In this document: in pieces, positions 23,090 through 35,747 of the stretch | How the letters are laid out: every line of letters starts with the position of its first letter | Position numbering within the stretch: the first letter of the stretch is position 1 | Assembly (NCBI GenBank): GCA_029168955.1 | Contig: JAPDOI010000270.1 | Span: 248,001-312,000 of the forward strand | Origin: Aplectana chamaeleonis | Lineage: Eukaryota; Nematoda; Chromadorea; Rhabditida; Cosmocercidae | Length of the DNA stretch: 64,000 nt | Direction: 5' to 3' | Position numbers and translations under genes: made by a program | Notes under the pieces: model-generated | What the model was told of the DNA's origin: nothing | What the model saw: the letters and a program-made list of their open reading frames with translations, nothing else | Databases searched by the model: none

Positions 23090-24613
23090 AGAAAAAGCGC
23101 ACGATCAACCAGGTGAAACATACAATCTTATCCTGTAACTGTGGGCAAAAACATTACATTGGCGACAAAAAGCAGCAGAAACCCTTGTAATTCGCGAACA
23201 TTACCGCGAAGGGTGCTGCAGCTTACATAGCCGCTCGATACAACGCCTCAACTTGAGTATGAGCAAGGATGGAATTCATCACGGCAATAACAGAATGGCA
23301 CATGCTGAGATGGCACCATCAGCCAAGAGACCAATTCTGCTCTTACCAGGTCACCGCCTCACAAAGATGATTATTTCGAATTTTCATCAAAAGCTATTCC
23401 ATGCCGGATCATCTCATCTTGTCTCATCCTTAAGGCAGTATTATTTGATACCAAAATTACGCACACTAGTAAACAGCGTAATCGCAAAGTGCGTTACATG
23501 CAAACGACATCAGGGAAGTCAGTACAGTTACCCCATTTCCCCTGATCTACCATCCACAAGAGTGAAAAGAAGCCGTCCATTTCAAAATAAAGGTTTGGAC
23601 TACTTCAGACCACTCGTCATACATTCAGACATCAACCAAGAAGCTAAAGTTTGGGTCTGTCTCTATACTTGTAAGACGACCCGCGCTTTACATTTGGAAA
23701 TTGTTGGGGATAACTCAGCAACGCAATTTCTTCTAGCCTTCAGAAGGTTCCGAGGCGCTCCAGACTATGTCTTGAGCGACAACGCACCAACCTTCAAATT
23801 GAGCAAAGAAATCCTGGTCAATGAGCTGAAAACTTCAAGAAAAATCCAGCAGTTAATAATTTTTGTATAGACGATAATCTCGAATGGGAGTTCATTACGC
23901 CTTTTTCTTCATGGAAGGGCAGGTTCTATGAGCGTTTAGTAGGTTCTGTGAAATCTGCCTTGAAAAAGACTATCCACAGACAAACTCTAAACTTGTGGAA
24001 CCTGCAAACTCTCATTACAGAGATCGAATCCACCCTCAATACAAGGCCCATTACAGCAGTGACAGCAACTCATAAGCCGCTCGATGCACTAGGGTTACGC
24101 CCGATCGACCTCATTACACCCAATTATCGCTTAGGGCACATAGCAGGGCAAAAAACGTGCTCCAGCGCAGACTATGTGACCCAATTAGACGACTCTCAAG
24201 AACGTTTGATAATCCAGTACACTCTCCTCCAGGATATTTTAGAATATTTTTGGACGTCATGGCATCGAGATTATCTTCAGGCACTTGCTGAGAGAAACCT
24301 TTTGCGGCAATCAGTGAAGCAGAGTGCTGGAAGATTCCTTCAAGTCGGAGAAGTCGTACTAAACAAACAGGAAAACATTGCAAGAACCCACTGGCCCTTA
24401 GGTCTCGTCACCGAACTGATCCCATCCAGAGATGGAGCAATAAGATCAGTAAAAGCAAGAACGGGCAGGTCGAAAATATTGAATCACTCCATAAACCAGC
24501 TCATACCACTCGAAGTCACAGCCGAAGACAAGGAAAGCCTCCGTAAAAAGCAGACCCCCCAACCGACGAGGATTCAACCTCACCGGAAGACCAGGGCTCC
24601 GACTTCCAACTGA
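23090..24613 (+). pseudogene. pol: BEL/Pao integrase
   Basis: The HHCC zinc domain is visible as HQKLFHAGSSH....CVTCKRHQG (~23383-23512). The DDE core follows: GLDYF (~23595), SDNAPTF (~23776), and, after a stop at ~23870, the glutamate motif in FYERLVGSVKSALKK (~23920). The C-terminal frame 23948-24613 contains ESTLNTRPIT and the terminal segment VGEVVLNKQEN..RTHWPLGLVTEL typical of BEL integrases. Upstream, 22976-23250 is decayed. Without a repair of the stop and frameshift the enzyme cannot be made from this copy. Confidence 0.85.
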
Positions 24614-25892
24614 AATCAATTCATTATCATGACTAGTCGATCAACACACTGTTTATGTCCTTTCGCACTTTATCTCACCTTATCTCAACTCAAACAGCGT
24701 GATGAATCTCCGGATCAAACGAACATCATCCAAACCTTCCGTTCAAAAACTACGACCCCCTCGGTGTTGGCAAAACGCCAGCAATTCATCGATCCATCGA
24801 ATAATCAAAAAAAAATCTTGAAAACAACACATCCTGTTCAAAAAGTGCGAACATCCGCCGTTTGAACAAGGTCCTGACACGAAAAGACGATTTCGAAAAA
24901 GAAAAAAGTCGAAAGTGCTCACACACACGAAAGCGGGTCACCCGCAAGGTGTTGAGGCACACTACGTGTAAAACGACAACTATGGGGACTCATCCTGGGC
25001 TGATTCGGCTGGTGATCCACATTACACATGACCGGGTGATCCGAAACCCGTGTCAAAGGTGCCTCACCTTTAGCGAACGCCCATTACCCACTGTTTGTCA
25101 AATCATCATTTCCGCCGTACAATTGATTGCCTACACGCACAACTCGTCCATCTATCATGCACATCAACACAATTTGGCCATTCTTCAAGGTTCTGAGACG
25201 GAAAACCTCCATCACTATGAATCCATTGTTCCAATACATTGATTACTCATTTCTGGGATCTGACCAGTTGTAATTTGAAGGACGCAACTTCCAGAAGTCA
25301 AACTATTGGACGAGTTTTCCGAGAAAGCGGTAGAAACATTTTTTCGAAACTTCTAAACCAAACATTTCTCATTTTTCGAATTCGATAGGCTTCATCATTC
25401 CTCCAAATCATTCTCGCTCTACACTTTCCATTCTTGCTTTTTTTTTACCTCCTTAATGCCCACAATCCTTCTCGTCTTTCAATGTAGGACATTCACTAGA
25501 TTCGTCTGATTTCGTTTTTATCGCTCACATCCTGGCTTATTCTTTTCCTTTTCAATCCCGCAGCGTCGGTTCTATTCATTCCGCCTTTCTTCTCCAGTGG
25601 CTGCTAATCATCGAAGCCTTGTGCAGTTCATGATGTGTTTTTTTTTGAACTGGGTACAGGAATCCTTTTAAGACCCTCCCTTCGTTCAATAAGTCACCAT
25701 AGAGTATCATTTCGACCGTCAATCCATATATACCGTGTAGAACCTACTTGAATCATTCTCTTCATCCTTCAACCCGAGTGATTTCAAGATTTCTCCTCTC
25801 CACTCCACACATTCATAGTTATTCACTGATCATTTCCATTCCACCACTAGAGCATTTCATCGTTAGTTCATTACAATTACTACCATATTTCA
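24614..25892 (+). other. retrotransposon segment between integrase and third coding region
   Basis: A basic, Thr/His-rich frame at 24862-25242 (126 codons) has no domain I recognise. 25380-25880 is T/C-rich with many TTCATTC and CTTCCATTC words. No promoter motif stands out. It may act as leader for the downstream coding region. Confidence 0.4.
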
Positions 25893-28166
25893 TTGCTGCC
25901 TCGTAATCTTCCCATTCCCAGATTTGGTAATCAGCGATCGTTCGAAATGATGTCCCATAGTTCAAGTCGACGAGGCAGGCGAGGCGATCGTGGCAGAGGA
26001 CGAAGATACGTCTACGAACGATCTTCCACCCGCGGACGCGGCTCACCGTCAGGCACACCACGACCTCAGACAGGTATGTCCTCTGAAAATACGATCACTT
26101 TCATTTCTACCGTCGACCACGATCACTCATCACCCCCTCCCAATTCAGAAACCATTACAGACCCCGTTTCTTCGTCCGACAAGCCAGAGAAATCTGGAGC
26201 AGGGGGCCGAAGAAATGGACACCTCGATAAGTGCCCCCCACACTACAACCATCCAGAACAACACAGCCAACGACCTCCCCGGTTCAATCGTCCAGGTAAG
26301 CAACTCAAGCGCGCAGTCTCCCACTACAGTGACCCACACAGCCGCGCCTGATGTATTTTCTTCCTACAGGGAAGAAAAGGATGGATACGAAAGCGCGTCG
26401 GGTCAGAGTGAGGTGGCGGGAGGGCCTAGCGTGGTCAAGGAGTTAAATCGGCCTTCTTTTGCTGACATTCCTCAGGGTCAGACGCCTTTATTACCCGGTC
26501 CATGCCGGGTCGAAAAGGCTATGAAAAGGAAGGAAAAGAAGCAGAAAAAGGCCACCGGCAATTCCAATATGCATTCCAATGCGACACATTCCAACAGCAT
26601 TTCAAAAGATCAGATACCTTTGGTTGGCCCCCAATCCATCCCCTTCCAGTCTTTTCAATGTACCTAATGTTTCCCCCTCTACATACACAGCGGAGCCGCG
26701 AACAGTTGAGGAATTGACCGGGCAAATTTTTTTGGCTGTCTTTGACTACATGGTCAACAATAACTTGTTGCGTGACCAGGCGCAAAGTGTCTTCCTGCGT
26801 AAAAAACCAAATGCCGACACGGATAAGGAGGATTTTGAACTGGCCACGCAAATCGCAACACATATTCAGACACTACAGCCCATATTGGAGACCACTGCGA
26901 ACACATTCCACCAAATATCACTCCTCATTGGACGAAGACCGCCTAAAGGCTTTCGTTATATGCATTTCACGGCGTGGGTCGATGAACTCAGCATAGCATC
27001 ACTGCTATCCAAGTTCATAAGGATCAAATCGAGGAGGTGTTTATAGCCAGAGTCAAGGCAAGGTGGGACAACTTAGATCGTTTCCTCACTACACTACAGC
27101 TTTTTAATTTGTCTCTGCCTAATATTTTTGAGACAATTCAACATGCGGTCCGCTATTTCGGCAAACGCTACGCGTGTAATGCGAGTCCTGCAATCGTACC
27201 AGACGCTCATTGCAATGAGCGGAGACCGCGTCGTTGTCACAGCGGAGGACGAGAATTACAGACCTACCAGCACACCAGCTTTTCCCGAACCGTGGTGCGA
27301 TGAACCGTCAGCATACCTACAGACACTAGAATGGTGGCGCCATTACTACTCTAGTAACTGGGCGATCGACTACTTGGAGCGCTATCTCCAAAACAATGCA
27401 GTCGCTCTAAACCAGACCCTCAATCCAAAGCAAAACACAGTTCAGAACATTCCAACTACAAATCCAAAAGTCCATGCTCCATGTACCTCAAGCAACCCAA
27501 GTATTCCATCTCAGACCATTCAGACCACTACAAAAAAGCAGGTGCCTACCGGTCATAAGTCATCTCGTTCGCAGCCTGTTCTTCCTACACAGTCCGCGAT
27601 GCCACAAAAATCACGCGGCATTCTTCTGGGGCCGCCCCAGGCCGGACTGTCGTCCAATTCTGAGAGCGGTTTTCGTGGAAACTCGCAGGCTTCAGGAAAG
27701 CGGATGTGCAAAAGTTTTGATCGTCGTCAGCCACCGTCTAAAATTCGCAGGTCACCTCAATACAACTCACAGCACAACACCACCCGTCAGCCCCGCTGGA
27801 GCATGGTATTGCGCGTGCGATTCTTGCTCAAGGGACAAACCCTTGCGCTTTCTGCCGGTCCTCCGTTAACTACACATCAGAGTGCGATGCTCACACATGG
27901 TTGTCAGAGAGAGAGCTGATAGGGCAACTGCACCAAGCAACACCGCGGAGTACTCCGAACAGATCCTTGCAGCCTCTGCCGCCAATCGGTCATCACCGCG
28001 CCTTCTGTGTAATGAATCTTTGGGTGCGTTCGGACATCAGCGGCGATGCAAAGTCATTTTACAATAATCTGTGCCGGCGCACCTTCCAACCACTCCCTGA
28101 GGGCATGGTAAATCAGTCCCTTGAGGATGAAACAAGGCGGAAGGTTTTCAGCCAGACTATCCAGTG
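25893..28166 (+). pseudogene. third coding region of the LTR element, gag-like
   Basis: The region is read through four or five frames joined by frameshifts. It opens with an Arg/Gly-rich segment (SSSRRGRRGDRGRGRR, ~25940), followed by a Pro/Ser/Thr-rich low-complexity stretch. A helical, ordered block runs at ~26690-27130 (ELTGQIFLAVFDYMVNNNLL; LATQIATHIQTLQPILE). A long polar linker follows to ~27780, and a Cys cluster PCAFCRSSVNYTSEC at ~27841-27885 has zinc-knuckle spacing with Asn where His is expected. A last frame ends at 28166. This order is that of a gag protein, yet it lies after pol. It could be a second gag, an accessory or envelope-position gene, or a captured gene. Confidence 0.5.
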
Positions 28167-28996
28167 ACGGTCCGTGCTCATCCCGTGAACGTCCAAGACA
28201 CGAGAGCGAGCACAGTGAACGCCACTGAAAGAAAAGCGATGCCAATACATTACGATCACTTCATTCAATACACACTGCAATCCAATACACCGCGGCATAA
28301 ATCTGACTTTACATGGTGGAGTACTTTCGATGATATACGAATCGAGTGCGGTTGCATCTTAAACAGGTTGGTTCAGAGTGAACGCTGGGAATGCAGTTTT
28401 TATTGAATTCACAGCATGGATTTTGTTACTACTTTTTACTTAAATTGCTAGTTTAAGTCCCCTTTTTTTTCTGTGTGTTTCCATTTTTATTACTTTGCGA
28501 TTTTTCTATTTACAGGAAGCTAGTTTAGCAGGCCAGTGCCCGGTAGATCGTCTTCTCAGCCGTTTCATATTGATATTTTTGTTGTTACGAAGAAACATCG
28601 CAGACGAAGCGTTGACTGACCTATTGTTTTGCATTGTTGTGTAACCTGTTGTTTTACTTGTTGTTGTTATTTTTAGTTGGTCTCGTTTTGATCTTGATGC
28701 CTTGTGAACATCAACCTGCCGGTGACATTGCCGAGCTTTATGCTCTGTGCCTCATTGTTGATTGTGCTTTTGCACACGTGCCGTAGATTGTGTAGGCTAA
28801 AACTGCCGTTTGGCGGATCGTTTTTGAGAAGCTGACCGCGTTGATGGGTTTGAGCCGAAGGCGCTGAGATTAAAGGTCGGCACCTTGGTGGAGTTGGCCC
28901 CCCTAAAAGGCAATAGGCCAGTGGTGGTGAGCAGTAGCGGAGGCTACGCCTCCGTGAGGCTTATGCCCATGGCAGGGTCACCGTTGTGGTCGGGAG
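28167..28996 (+). other. 3' untranslated part of the LTR element
   Basis: This is non-coding sequence leading to the 3' LTR. A short inverted repeat GGAGGCTACGCCTCC lies at ~28938. The expected purine tract just before the LTR is weak (only CGGGAG immediately upstream). AAAGGTCGGCACCTTGG at ~28873 resembles AAAGGTCGGCAGCTTCG at ~17991, just before the SL1-like sequence. Confidence 0.5.
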
Positions 28997-29518
28997 TGTC
29001 GCGAAGGCGATGCTTCCTCCATGTGATCTTACCCGGGCGCCGACGTGCCTGCGGTAGTGATCTAACGATCGCCCTGATGAGGCCGGTCGCCGGCCGGCCT
29101 GGCTGTTGAGGCAGTGGGTGTTCGTCAACGACCGCGGCCCCGTCCGGCTGTCTGCACTTCCTCCCAGGAGCTACCGCAGGGCCTCGCCCTTAGAACAACG
29201 TTTGGAATGGAACAGGTACGATTAGAACATACTCAGCCCCACTACAGCGCCGCCTAACTTAGTCGCCTAAGGCGATTTCATCATTATACCCCCATTCATT
29301 GTTATAGGGTCTAAAACTAATAAAGGTGAGTCAACATAAGCTGTCAGTCGTTACCGTTGGTTGATCCAGCTGTTACTGTGAAAACGGTTGTGTTCGTGTT
29401 GCAGTAGGTTGTCGTCTGAAGAACTTTCCCTTGATCATTCCAACTAGCTGCTAAGTAGCCCCTGAAACCTCGCCTAGGATGTGCGCGTGGCACATGAGGG
29501 AACCCACCGAGAGCAACA
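28997..29518 (+). repeat. 3' LTR of the BEL/Pao element
   Basis: A 522-bp copy of the 5' LTR with about ten differences, starting TGTCGCG and ending GAGCAACA. It is followed by target duplication CCAGG at 29519-29523. AATAAA at 29319-29324 is the likely polyadenylation signal for element transcripts. Confidence 0.9.
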
Positions 29519-29523
29519 CCAGG

Positions 29524-30681
29524 TGCTATGATTGCGGCTGGTCGTGAGGCTTTGGCGGTATCACCGGCCAACGACTTTTCGATGGCGCGCGGCCATCTTC
29601 CGTCGCAGCCCCGTTCACAATACTGAAATGATTACGTGGACTTTTTAGCGCCTAACGTGTGATCTCTCGCTTCTTTTACACGGTGTTCCGAAATTATTGG
29701 AGCGCTAATTGGGTTCAATTTCACAAGGGTTTTTAATTTTCAGTTTTCTGCAAATGAATTTTTTTTCGATTCTTCTGAACTTTAGCTCTAAATTTCTCAT
29801 CACCGTTTATTTATTTATTTGTTGAATACGGTGTTTAAGGCACACGTAAAAGAAAAATAGGGATGCTCAGAACATGAGTAAAAGGCATGGAAAATCGAGT
29901 ATTGGCATCACAGTTCTAGAAACCCAACAGCTCTCTGCAGGGCTCAAATTCAACAGAGCACGAGGAATGGGCAGTGGAGTGACGCCTAGATTCAGAGAAA
30001 CAAAGGTGGATCCAGCTCTACATGAAAAGGAAAAAGCTCTCGTGTGGCTTTTGGGGGCTGATTAAGAGATTTTCTCCGTGCTTCCCCTAGTTCTGGAGCG
30101 AAATAGCCTAAAAAAATTTGAGACGTTAGTTTTCAGATACAATTTTAAAGACTTCGCATGCATTATAGAGTCGTTGGCGAGAATATAAGGAATGAAGTTC
30201 GGAGGCAGTGTCCACGATAAAAATCCTTTTTCGAGTTTTCATCAGAAAACGAAGGTATAGAGTCTAACTGCTTCATCAATAAAGAAAGAATAATGAAAAA
30301 TACTGCGAAACATCCAATATCAGCTCTTCTTCTTGAAAGCCACGTATCAACGGTGGGGGGCATGGGCCTGAAGTAGACGGCGTATGCAGATGCGCTCCAA
30401 TGCTAAAACTCAGCCGCGCTTGGGCTCCAATGCTAATAAAGAAGCGGACCAAACCGTTCCTCGGAAAACTCGAGCGCGAGCGGAAAGGGCTGGCCCGGGC
30501 GGATTTCGGGGTCAATTGAAGCTTTGTTGGGCTCGTTTTTGTTCGTTCTTTCACCCCTACTGCTCCAATGAGACCCCGGCCTTTCGATTCCTGGCGGAAA
30601 ACTGAAAACGAAATTTATCATGGACACTCCCTTTGAGCTCTCTATTCCTGCCTTCTGCATCGGGTATGCTGTTATAAGGCC
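29524..30681. other. no recognisable gene
   Basis: GCTCCAATGCTAA occurs twice close together at ~30394 and ~30426. Open frames up to 92 codons have no recognisable domain. Confidence 0.35.
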
Positions 30682-31325
30682 CTACGTTTGCTCCGATATG
30701 CATTCTTCGAATAAAATTGTTTTGAATTTTTCCAATAGTAGAACATCTTTACGCTTCTGTGTTGAAAAAACCGATATTCCGCTTTCTAGAATGGGCCTGA
30801 CATATGTTTTGTAAGCTCCTAACAAAACTTTTTTATCTCTGACAGATAAGGCTTTAAAAACGAGGAAAGCTCTAGAGGAAGCTTTTCTGTACAGAAATTT
30901 CAGGTGATCTGAGAAGTCCAGTTTGCTGCTATAATGGAAGCCCAGGTCTTTACCAGAGGATACGAAATTCATCACATGACCACTGAAATTGTAATTGCAA
31001 GGCAATCCAGATACTCCTAATCTCTTGACAACTGTTTTGCCCGGAGCCAAGGACAATTTTCATTCATACGGCCAATCAAGAACTTTCTCCAATGCACCTG
31101 CAATCATATTCTGATCCTGTTCGTTATCAAATTTTCTAAAGATTTCAATATCATTAGCAAATCGCTTGCGCTTAACACCACAACCCTCAAGAAAACCGGG
31201 AAGTTCTGAGGTGTGAACAGCAAACAAAATAGACAAATACAATAGATACCTTGAGGTACACCACTTTTGACTGACCTGACTGAGGAAACTGTTGCGTTTA
31301 TTTTCACTTGAAATGTTCTTTTTAA

Positions 31326-31798
31326 AGGCACAGTTCAAGCTTAAGGACGAAATCTGAGATTCTCACATAATTATGAGGAAGACCCAACCTATAAAACATC
31401 TGCCAAATACGAGCTCTCAATTCCTCCGAAAAGGCGAGATATAGGAGGAAGCCACCCTAGAGCGCCCACATTAAGAAGCCACTTTGGTACGCCCTTTTTA
31501 CGATCTTCCGAGCCCTTTCTTACGATCTAGTGGCAGGACGATCATTTGCCCCGTTCTTCCCTTGATTCTCAGCCTCTCTCTTTATTCAGATCGGCTCGCA
31601 TACATCGGTTGCAAATGATGGACGTTACAAGCCTCGGAAAACTCGTCCACGATGCTTTTGTAGTTCAATTTTTGAGAAGCCATAGCTCCGTTCCTAGGTG
31701 GTTTTGTACTATTCCAACGACATCTGTGAAACCAGCGTGAGATTGCTTTCAAGATAGGCAGAAAAACAGAAAATCGATGTTTAGGCTGGACTATGCCT
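31326..31798 (+). mobile_element. MITE-2 inserted in the CR1-like LINE
   Basis: The ends are AGGCACAGTTCAAGC and ...GGACTATGCCT, flanked by TTAA at 31322-31325 and 31799-31802. The right two thirds match the copy at 8370-8695. The left part has ~145 bp absent from that copy, so the 326-bp version is probably internally deleted. Joining the LINE sequence on both sides of the TTAA gives continuous RT-coding sequence, which shows it is a later insertion. Confidence 0.75.
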
Positions 31799-31856
31799 TT
31801 AAGAGATAATTTTCGAGCCACTTAGTGACTCAGGGATGAAATTTGAACGTAGTCAG

Positions 31857-32030
<174 letters not shown>

Positions 32031-32260
32031 ACAGTTTGGAGTGATCAACTTGATCGAGTGCCTTCGAAAAGGCAAAGTACAAACATCACAGCACCTTTTC
32101 GAGTCCAAATTTTCCGTCCAGTCATAAATGTTTCAAGCACGTTCGTCTACACTGATTTTCCAGGAACAAACTCATGTTGCTTAGGTAGAATAATTGGATT
32201 TTCTTCAAGATGACTCTTTATGTGCTTCTTCAATCCTTTCTGTAGATAATAACTTTGAAA

Positions 32261-32945
32261 CTAGTATGATAAAACCTGGATCGAATCGCAGCGCCATCGC
32301 CGCAACGCAAAATTCGACGCTCACGACGAGAAACATGTCCATTCAGCCCAGGCTTATTCAGAATGCTAGCGGTCGTCTTCGGGTAAAAGCGTAAAGCTAA
32401 GTACTCACATATCCAAGGTTGTACAAGGGAGAAGGGTGCCCAAGCCAACCGCAATTTTTGACTGTCGATGAGGTGGATAGCTAGAAAAAGGAACCTGGGG
32501 TTGGGAGCCATCTGGAAACTCATCAAGAAGCAAAAATGTATCTTTGATCATACTATTTAGTACCGCCGACAAAAAGCTGAGATGAGACCAAAAGCGCGTA
32601 AATCTCCTGCACCGCTGCGCAGGAGTTATGCATTGCGTCATGACCTTTTTTAAATGGAACAGAGGATCAGCGTGGAATCTACAAATGGACTGCAGCCAGA
32701 AAATTCAGTAAGGTCTTACTGCAAGAAAACCTCGCAGGACGGGCCACCCATACGGCATCTGCGATGGTTTTGGGGTGTCGCTAGGAAGGGCAGAACTCCT
32801 CAGCATTTTGTGGATTCTGACATGAAAATCAACAAGGAAATTCGCAGAAAAACAATCCTGGAGATTGTTCTGATTTGTTGTTGATCTGTCCAATTGGGCA
32901 GCAAATTCTTTGGGCTTCGCAACAGATCGTGGGTGAGCACACATA
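32261..32945. other. no recognisable feature
   Basis: Short frames on both strands without domains. I see nothing I can support. Confidence 0.3.
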
Positions 32946-33807
32946 TCGTTTGATAAGAGAGGGCGTTGCTAATAGACTAGCCCTAAATTTTTTGTTTTGT
33001 TGGTACACTCTTCATATGAATGTATGTATGTGAAGTTTCGCCTCAATATGTTAGTTCATTCTTTGTTTACAAGCCATTTAGTGTCTTCGTGTCGCAGCAA
33101 TGGAAAAATTGAATATCGTACAGTGATAAAATTCTCATTTTTGGAAGGTGTAGCACCAAAAGAAATTCACGAACGAATGTTGAAAGTGTATAATGATTGT
33201 TCACCTACAATCAGAACAGTAGAAAGATGGGTTGCTAAATTTAAACGTGGTGGTAGAAGCCTTGAAGACGATCCTTGTGAGGGAAGTCTAAAAAGCGCAT
33301 CAACACCAGACATCATAGCCAAAATATAGGATATGGTTTTGGAAGATCGTCGATTGACTGAGAAAGATTTATTAGGTGCTCTGCACATCTCATGAGGCAG
33401 TGTGAGCCGCATTTTAAGTAACACTTTGGGTTTTAGAAAGCTGGCTGCCGCACTCGCTAACAATGGAGCAAGAACACGTTCGAATGCTACATTCTCAGCA
33501 ACATTTAGAGCGCTTCCAAAAGGATAAAGTGGATTTTCTGCGTCGATTCATCACTACGGATGAGACCTGGGACTATCACCACCATCCTGAATCAAAACAA
33601 GAGGCTAAAGAGTGGTGTGAACCTGGTTGTTCGGCTTCGAAACGATTTCGTGTCCGGAAATCGGCCGAGAAGGTTATGGCATCAGTTTTTTGGGATGCGA
33701 AAGGAATTTTGTTTGTGGAATAATTGCAAACTGGTAAAACAATTAATTCTAAATATTACTGCAACCTTTTGAACCAGTTGAAGGAAAAAATTCGTGAGAA
33801 AAGAATT
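32946..33807 (+). pseudogene. mariner transposase, truncated copy
   Basis: The left end keeps TCGTTTGATAAGAGAGGGCG of the mariner TIR found intact at 39865. The N-terminal DNA-binding part reads KIEYRTVIKFSFLEG, PKEIHERMLKVYNDCSP, TVERWVAKFKRGGRSLEDDP. Stops occur at 33329 and near 33394, followed by a frameshift. The catalytic start TTDETW..HHPESK and VMASVFWDAKG lie in the frame 33463-33723. Homology ends near 33807 before the second and third catalytic aspartates, so the 3' third is missing. The wording of the motifs suggests an irritans-type mariner. Confidence 0.85.
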
Positions 33808-34277
33808 TTTTATTTCTGGTTTTTTAGTGTATTAATATTCAGGGACAGCACCAGTTTTCCTCATGCAGCGGTTGTGAGCGGTTGACTCACCCTACCTCAC
33901 TCTCCCCAAGAAGCCGCCCGGCTCGAAGAAGAGGAATACTCCGACCCAATCCGCCCTCGGCAGGCGTGAGCCGTACGCCGGCCACCTCGGCGGTTCAACC
34001 GTCTTCGCACTGGATGTGTGCTCCATTGGAAACGAAGAACGAGGCGCTGACGTAAGAGAAGTGATGAATAATCTGGGTTCCAGTAACACTTCCATGTTGA
34101 AGGCAGAAATCGAAGCCTTATACCGATTTCGGAAGCGGTCGCTCTCTACATGAAACAGGAGACGAAGAAAGTACTGCCTCTAATGTGCGTTTCTATATTC
34201 TTACCACATTAATTCGTCGTTGCAGATGCCTCTTCTACTCAAAAAAAGGATATCCGAGCAACGTGCGCTGTTCGAGC
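33808..34277. other. no recognisable feature
   Basis: A GC-rich patch at 33890-34060 with CGCCGGCCACCTCGGCGG. I see no domain in any frame. Confidence 0.3.
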
Positions 34278-35747
34278 TACTCAGGCAATAGCAGGCCCTG
34301 AGCCCACTCCGCATGCACCCGGAGCCGCGTCCATGTTGCGCTCAGGGTGACAAATTTGGTGATTTCCGGGCCACATACGTTGCGCTTCGGGTGCTAGCGA
34401 CGAGATTGATTCACGCAGCGCCCTGAGCGCAACTGTCGGCTGATGACGTCACAGTACATCATGCAGCGTAGATGGTTGCGCCCCGGGCGCTTACTATAAA
34501 CCGATTTAAGCAACACAGTTGCAAAATTGATACCTCGAAGTGGTTCAGACCAGGGATGAGCAGAATAAAAATATGAAATTTTGGAGATCGGTTTTCGGGT
34601 TTCGGAACAAAAACATTTTTTCTCGGGTTTCGGAAATCGGGCGCGAAACGCATGAAAATGCGCGGAAATGCGGTTTTCGGAACGCGAAACGCAGAGAAAC
34701 TCAGAAATCATCCAGTGTTTTCTTACGTCCCACATGACCCAATATTTTCGCATTCCGCGGCGTTTTCTGCGGTTTTCGGAATGCGGAACGCGGAATGCCA
34801 AAATCGCGCGAAACTGCGGGTTTTGGAACGCGAAACGCGGATCTCCGCTCATACCTGGCTCAGACGCTTCGCTGATCTCATATCGCACCCATTTTAGCTT
34901 TTCAAGGATGAATACAACGATTTCCACACGTTCACCGAATTACCCCACTCTACTGAATTTCCTTGGAAAATCGTTGCCTAAATTAGAGCGACCGGATAGG
35001 TGTCATCTGGTACCAAGCCAAATTTATTCTGTCCCCTCGCGCGCTTGTGCGGGGCGAGGGTAGAGTGTGCGAGAAAGTGTGTTAAGGAGACGCAGCGTAC
35101 GGCAGCATATGCACGCGATGAATGGCAATAAATTTCACTTGGAAACAGATGATAAGCTGAATATCGTATTTCAGAATACTCGAAATGCGTATTGAATCCA
35201 ATTAACCCTTCCGAATCAATTGCTTTTCCGATTTCGGACTTTTTGATTTTTCGGAGTGGATGATTAAATTTGAATATCCGAGCGATTCGTTTTTCTCATT
35301 TTTTCCAAAGTGTTGAATAAATCCGAAACATTCCTTTCATGAATATTTGCAGAATGCGTTCGGAAAGTCATGTTAACGTTTTATTTTTTGAATACAGTCT
35401 TAATATAGCCTAATTATGAAGATTATAGTGAATTCTAGGATGGTCGAATATTGAGCGCAAATGAAGCAGAGGAAATCATTTACAAGCCCCACACGAGAAA
35501 CAATTAGAATCCCACTCAAAAATCGCAGGAAGCCCAGATGCTCTCCCTTGTTTCAATTGATTCATCCAATTTCGAAATGCGTGCGTCAGTCAACGCATGT
35601 GGCTTGGAGAGCAACCTGAACGCACTGCACGTTGCAATCACAACCGGAACGCGCCGCAAGTTCGAGTATCACCTGCTCTGCGTTTCGGTTCCAGTGGGCG
35701 GGGAGAGGCGGAGTCGGTTGCGCCCGGGGCCTGCTATTGTCTGAGTA
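34278..35747. mobile_element. 1.47-kb TIR element with low-complexity interior
   Basis: TACTCAGGCAATAGCAGGCC at the left end is the reverse complement of the right end apart from one base (GGCCTGCTATTGTCTGAGTA). Inside the left end, GTTGCGCTCAGGG (~34336) and CCCTGAGCGCAAC (~34423) form a further hairpin. 34590-34850 is filled with short GGAACGCGAAACGCGGA/TTTCGG-type words. There is no transposase frame. The flanking TA may be part of the target duplication. Superfamily not assigned. Confidence 0.6.
34590..34850. repeat. degenerate GGAACGCGAAACGC repeat
   Basis: Irregular short words (TTTTCGGAACGCGAAACGC, GCGGTTTTCGGAATGCGGAA) recur about eight times without a fixed period. The open frames here reflect low complexity. 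Confidence 0.6.

Larger units (their letters stand above)
15757..29518 (+). mobile_element. complete BEL/Pao LTR retrotransposon, 13.76 kb
   Basis: Two LTRs of 525 and 522 bp, both beginning TGTCGCG and ending GAGCAACA, bound the element, and CCAGG is duplicated on either side (15752-15756 and 29519-29523). The LTRs differ at about ten small sites, so the insertion is fairly recent. The order inside is primer-binding site, 2.2-kb leader, gag, two CCHC knuckles, aspartic protease, RT, RNase H, integrase, then a 4.4-kb region with a third gag-like coding stretch. All frames carry stops or frameshifts, and two RT catalytic positions look substituted, so this copy is defective. At 13.8 kb it is well beyond the 5-9 kb I would expect for BEL elements. 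Confidence 0.85.
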
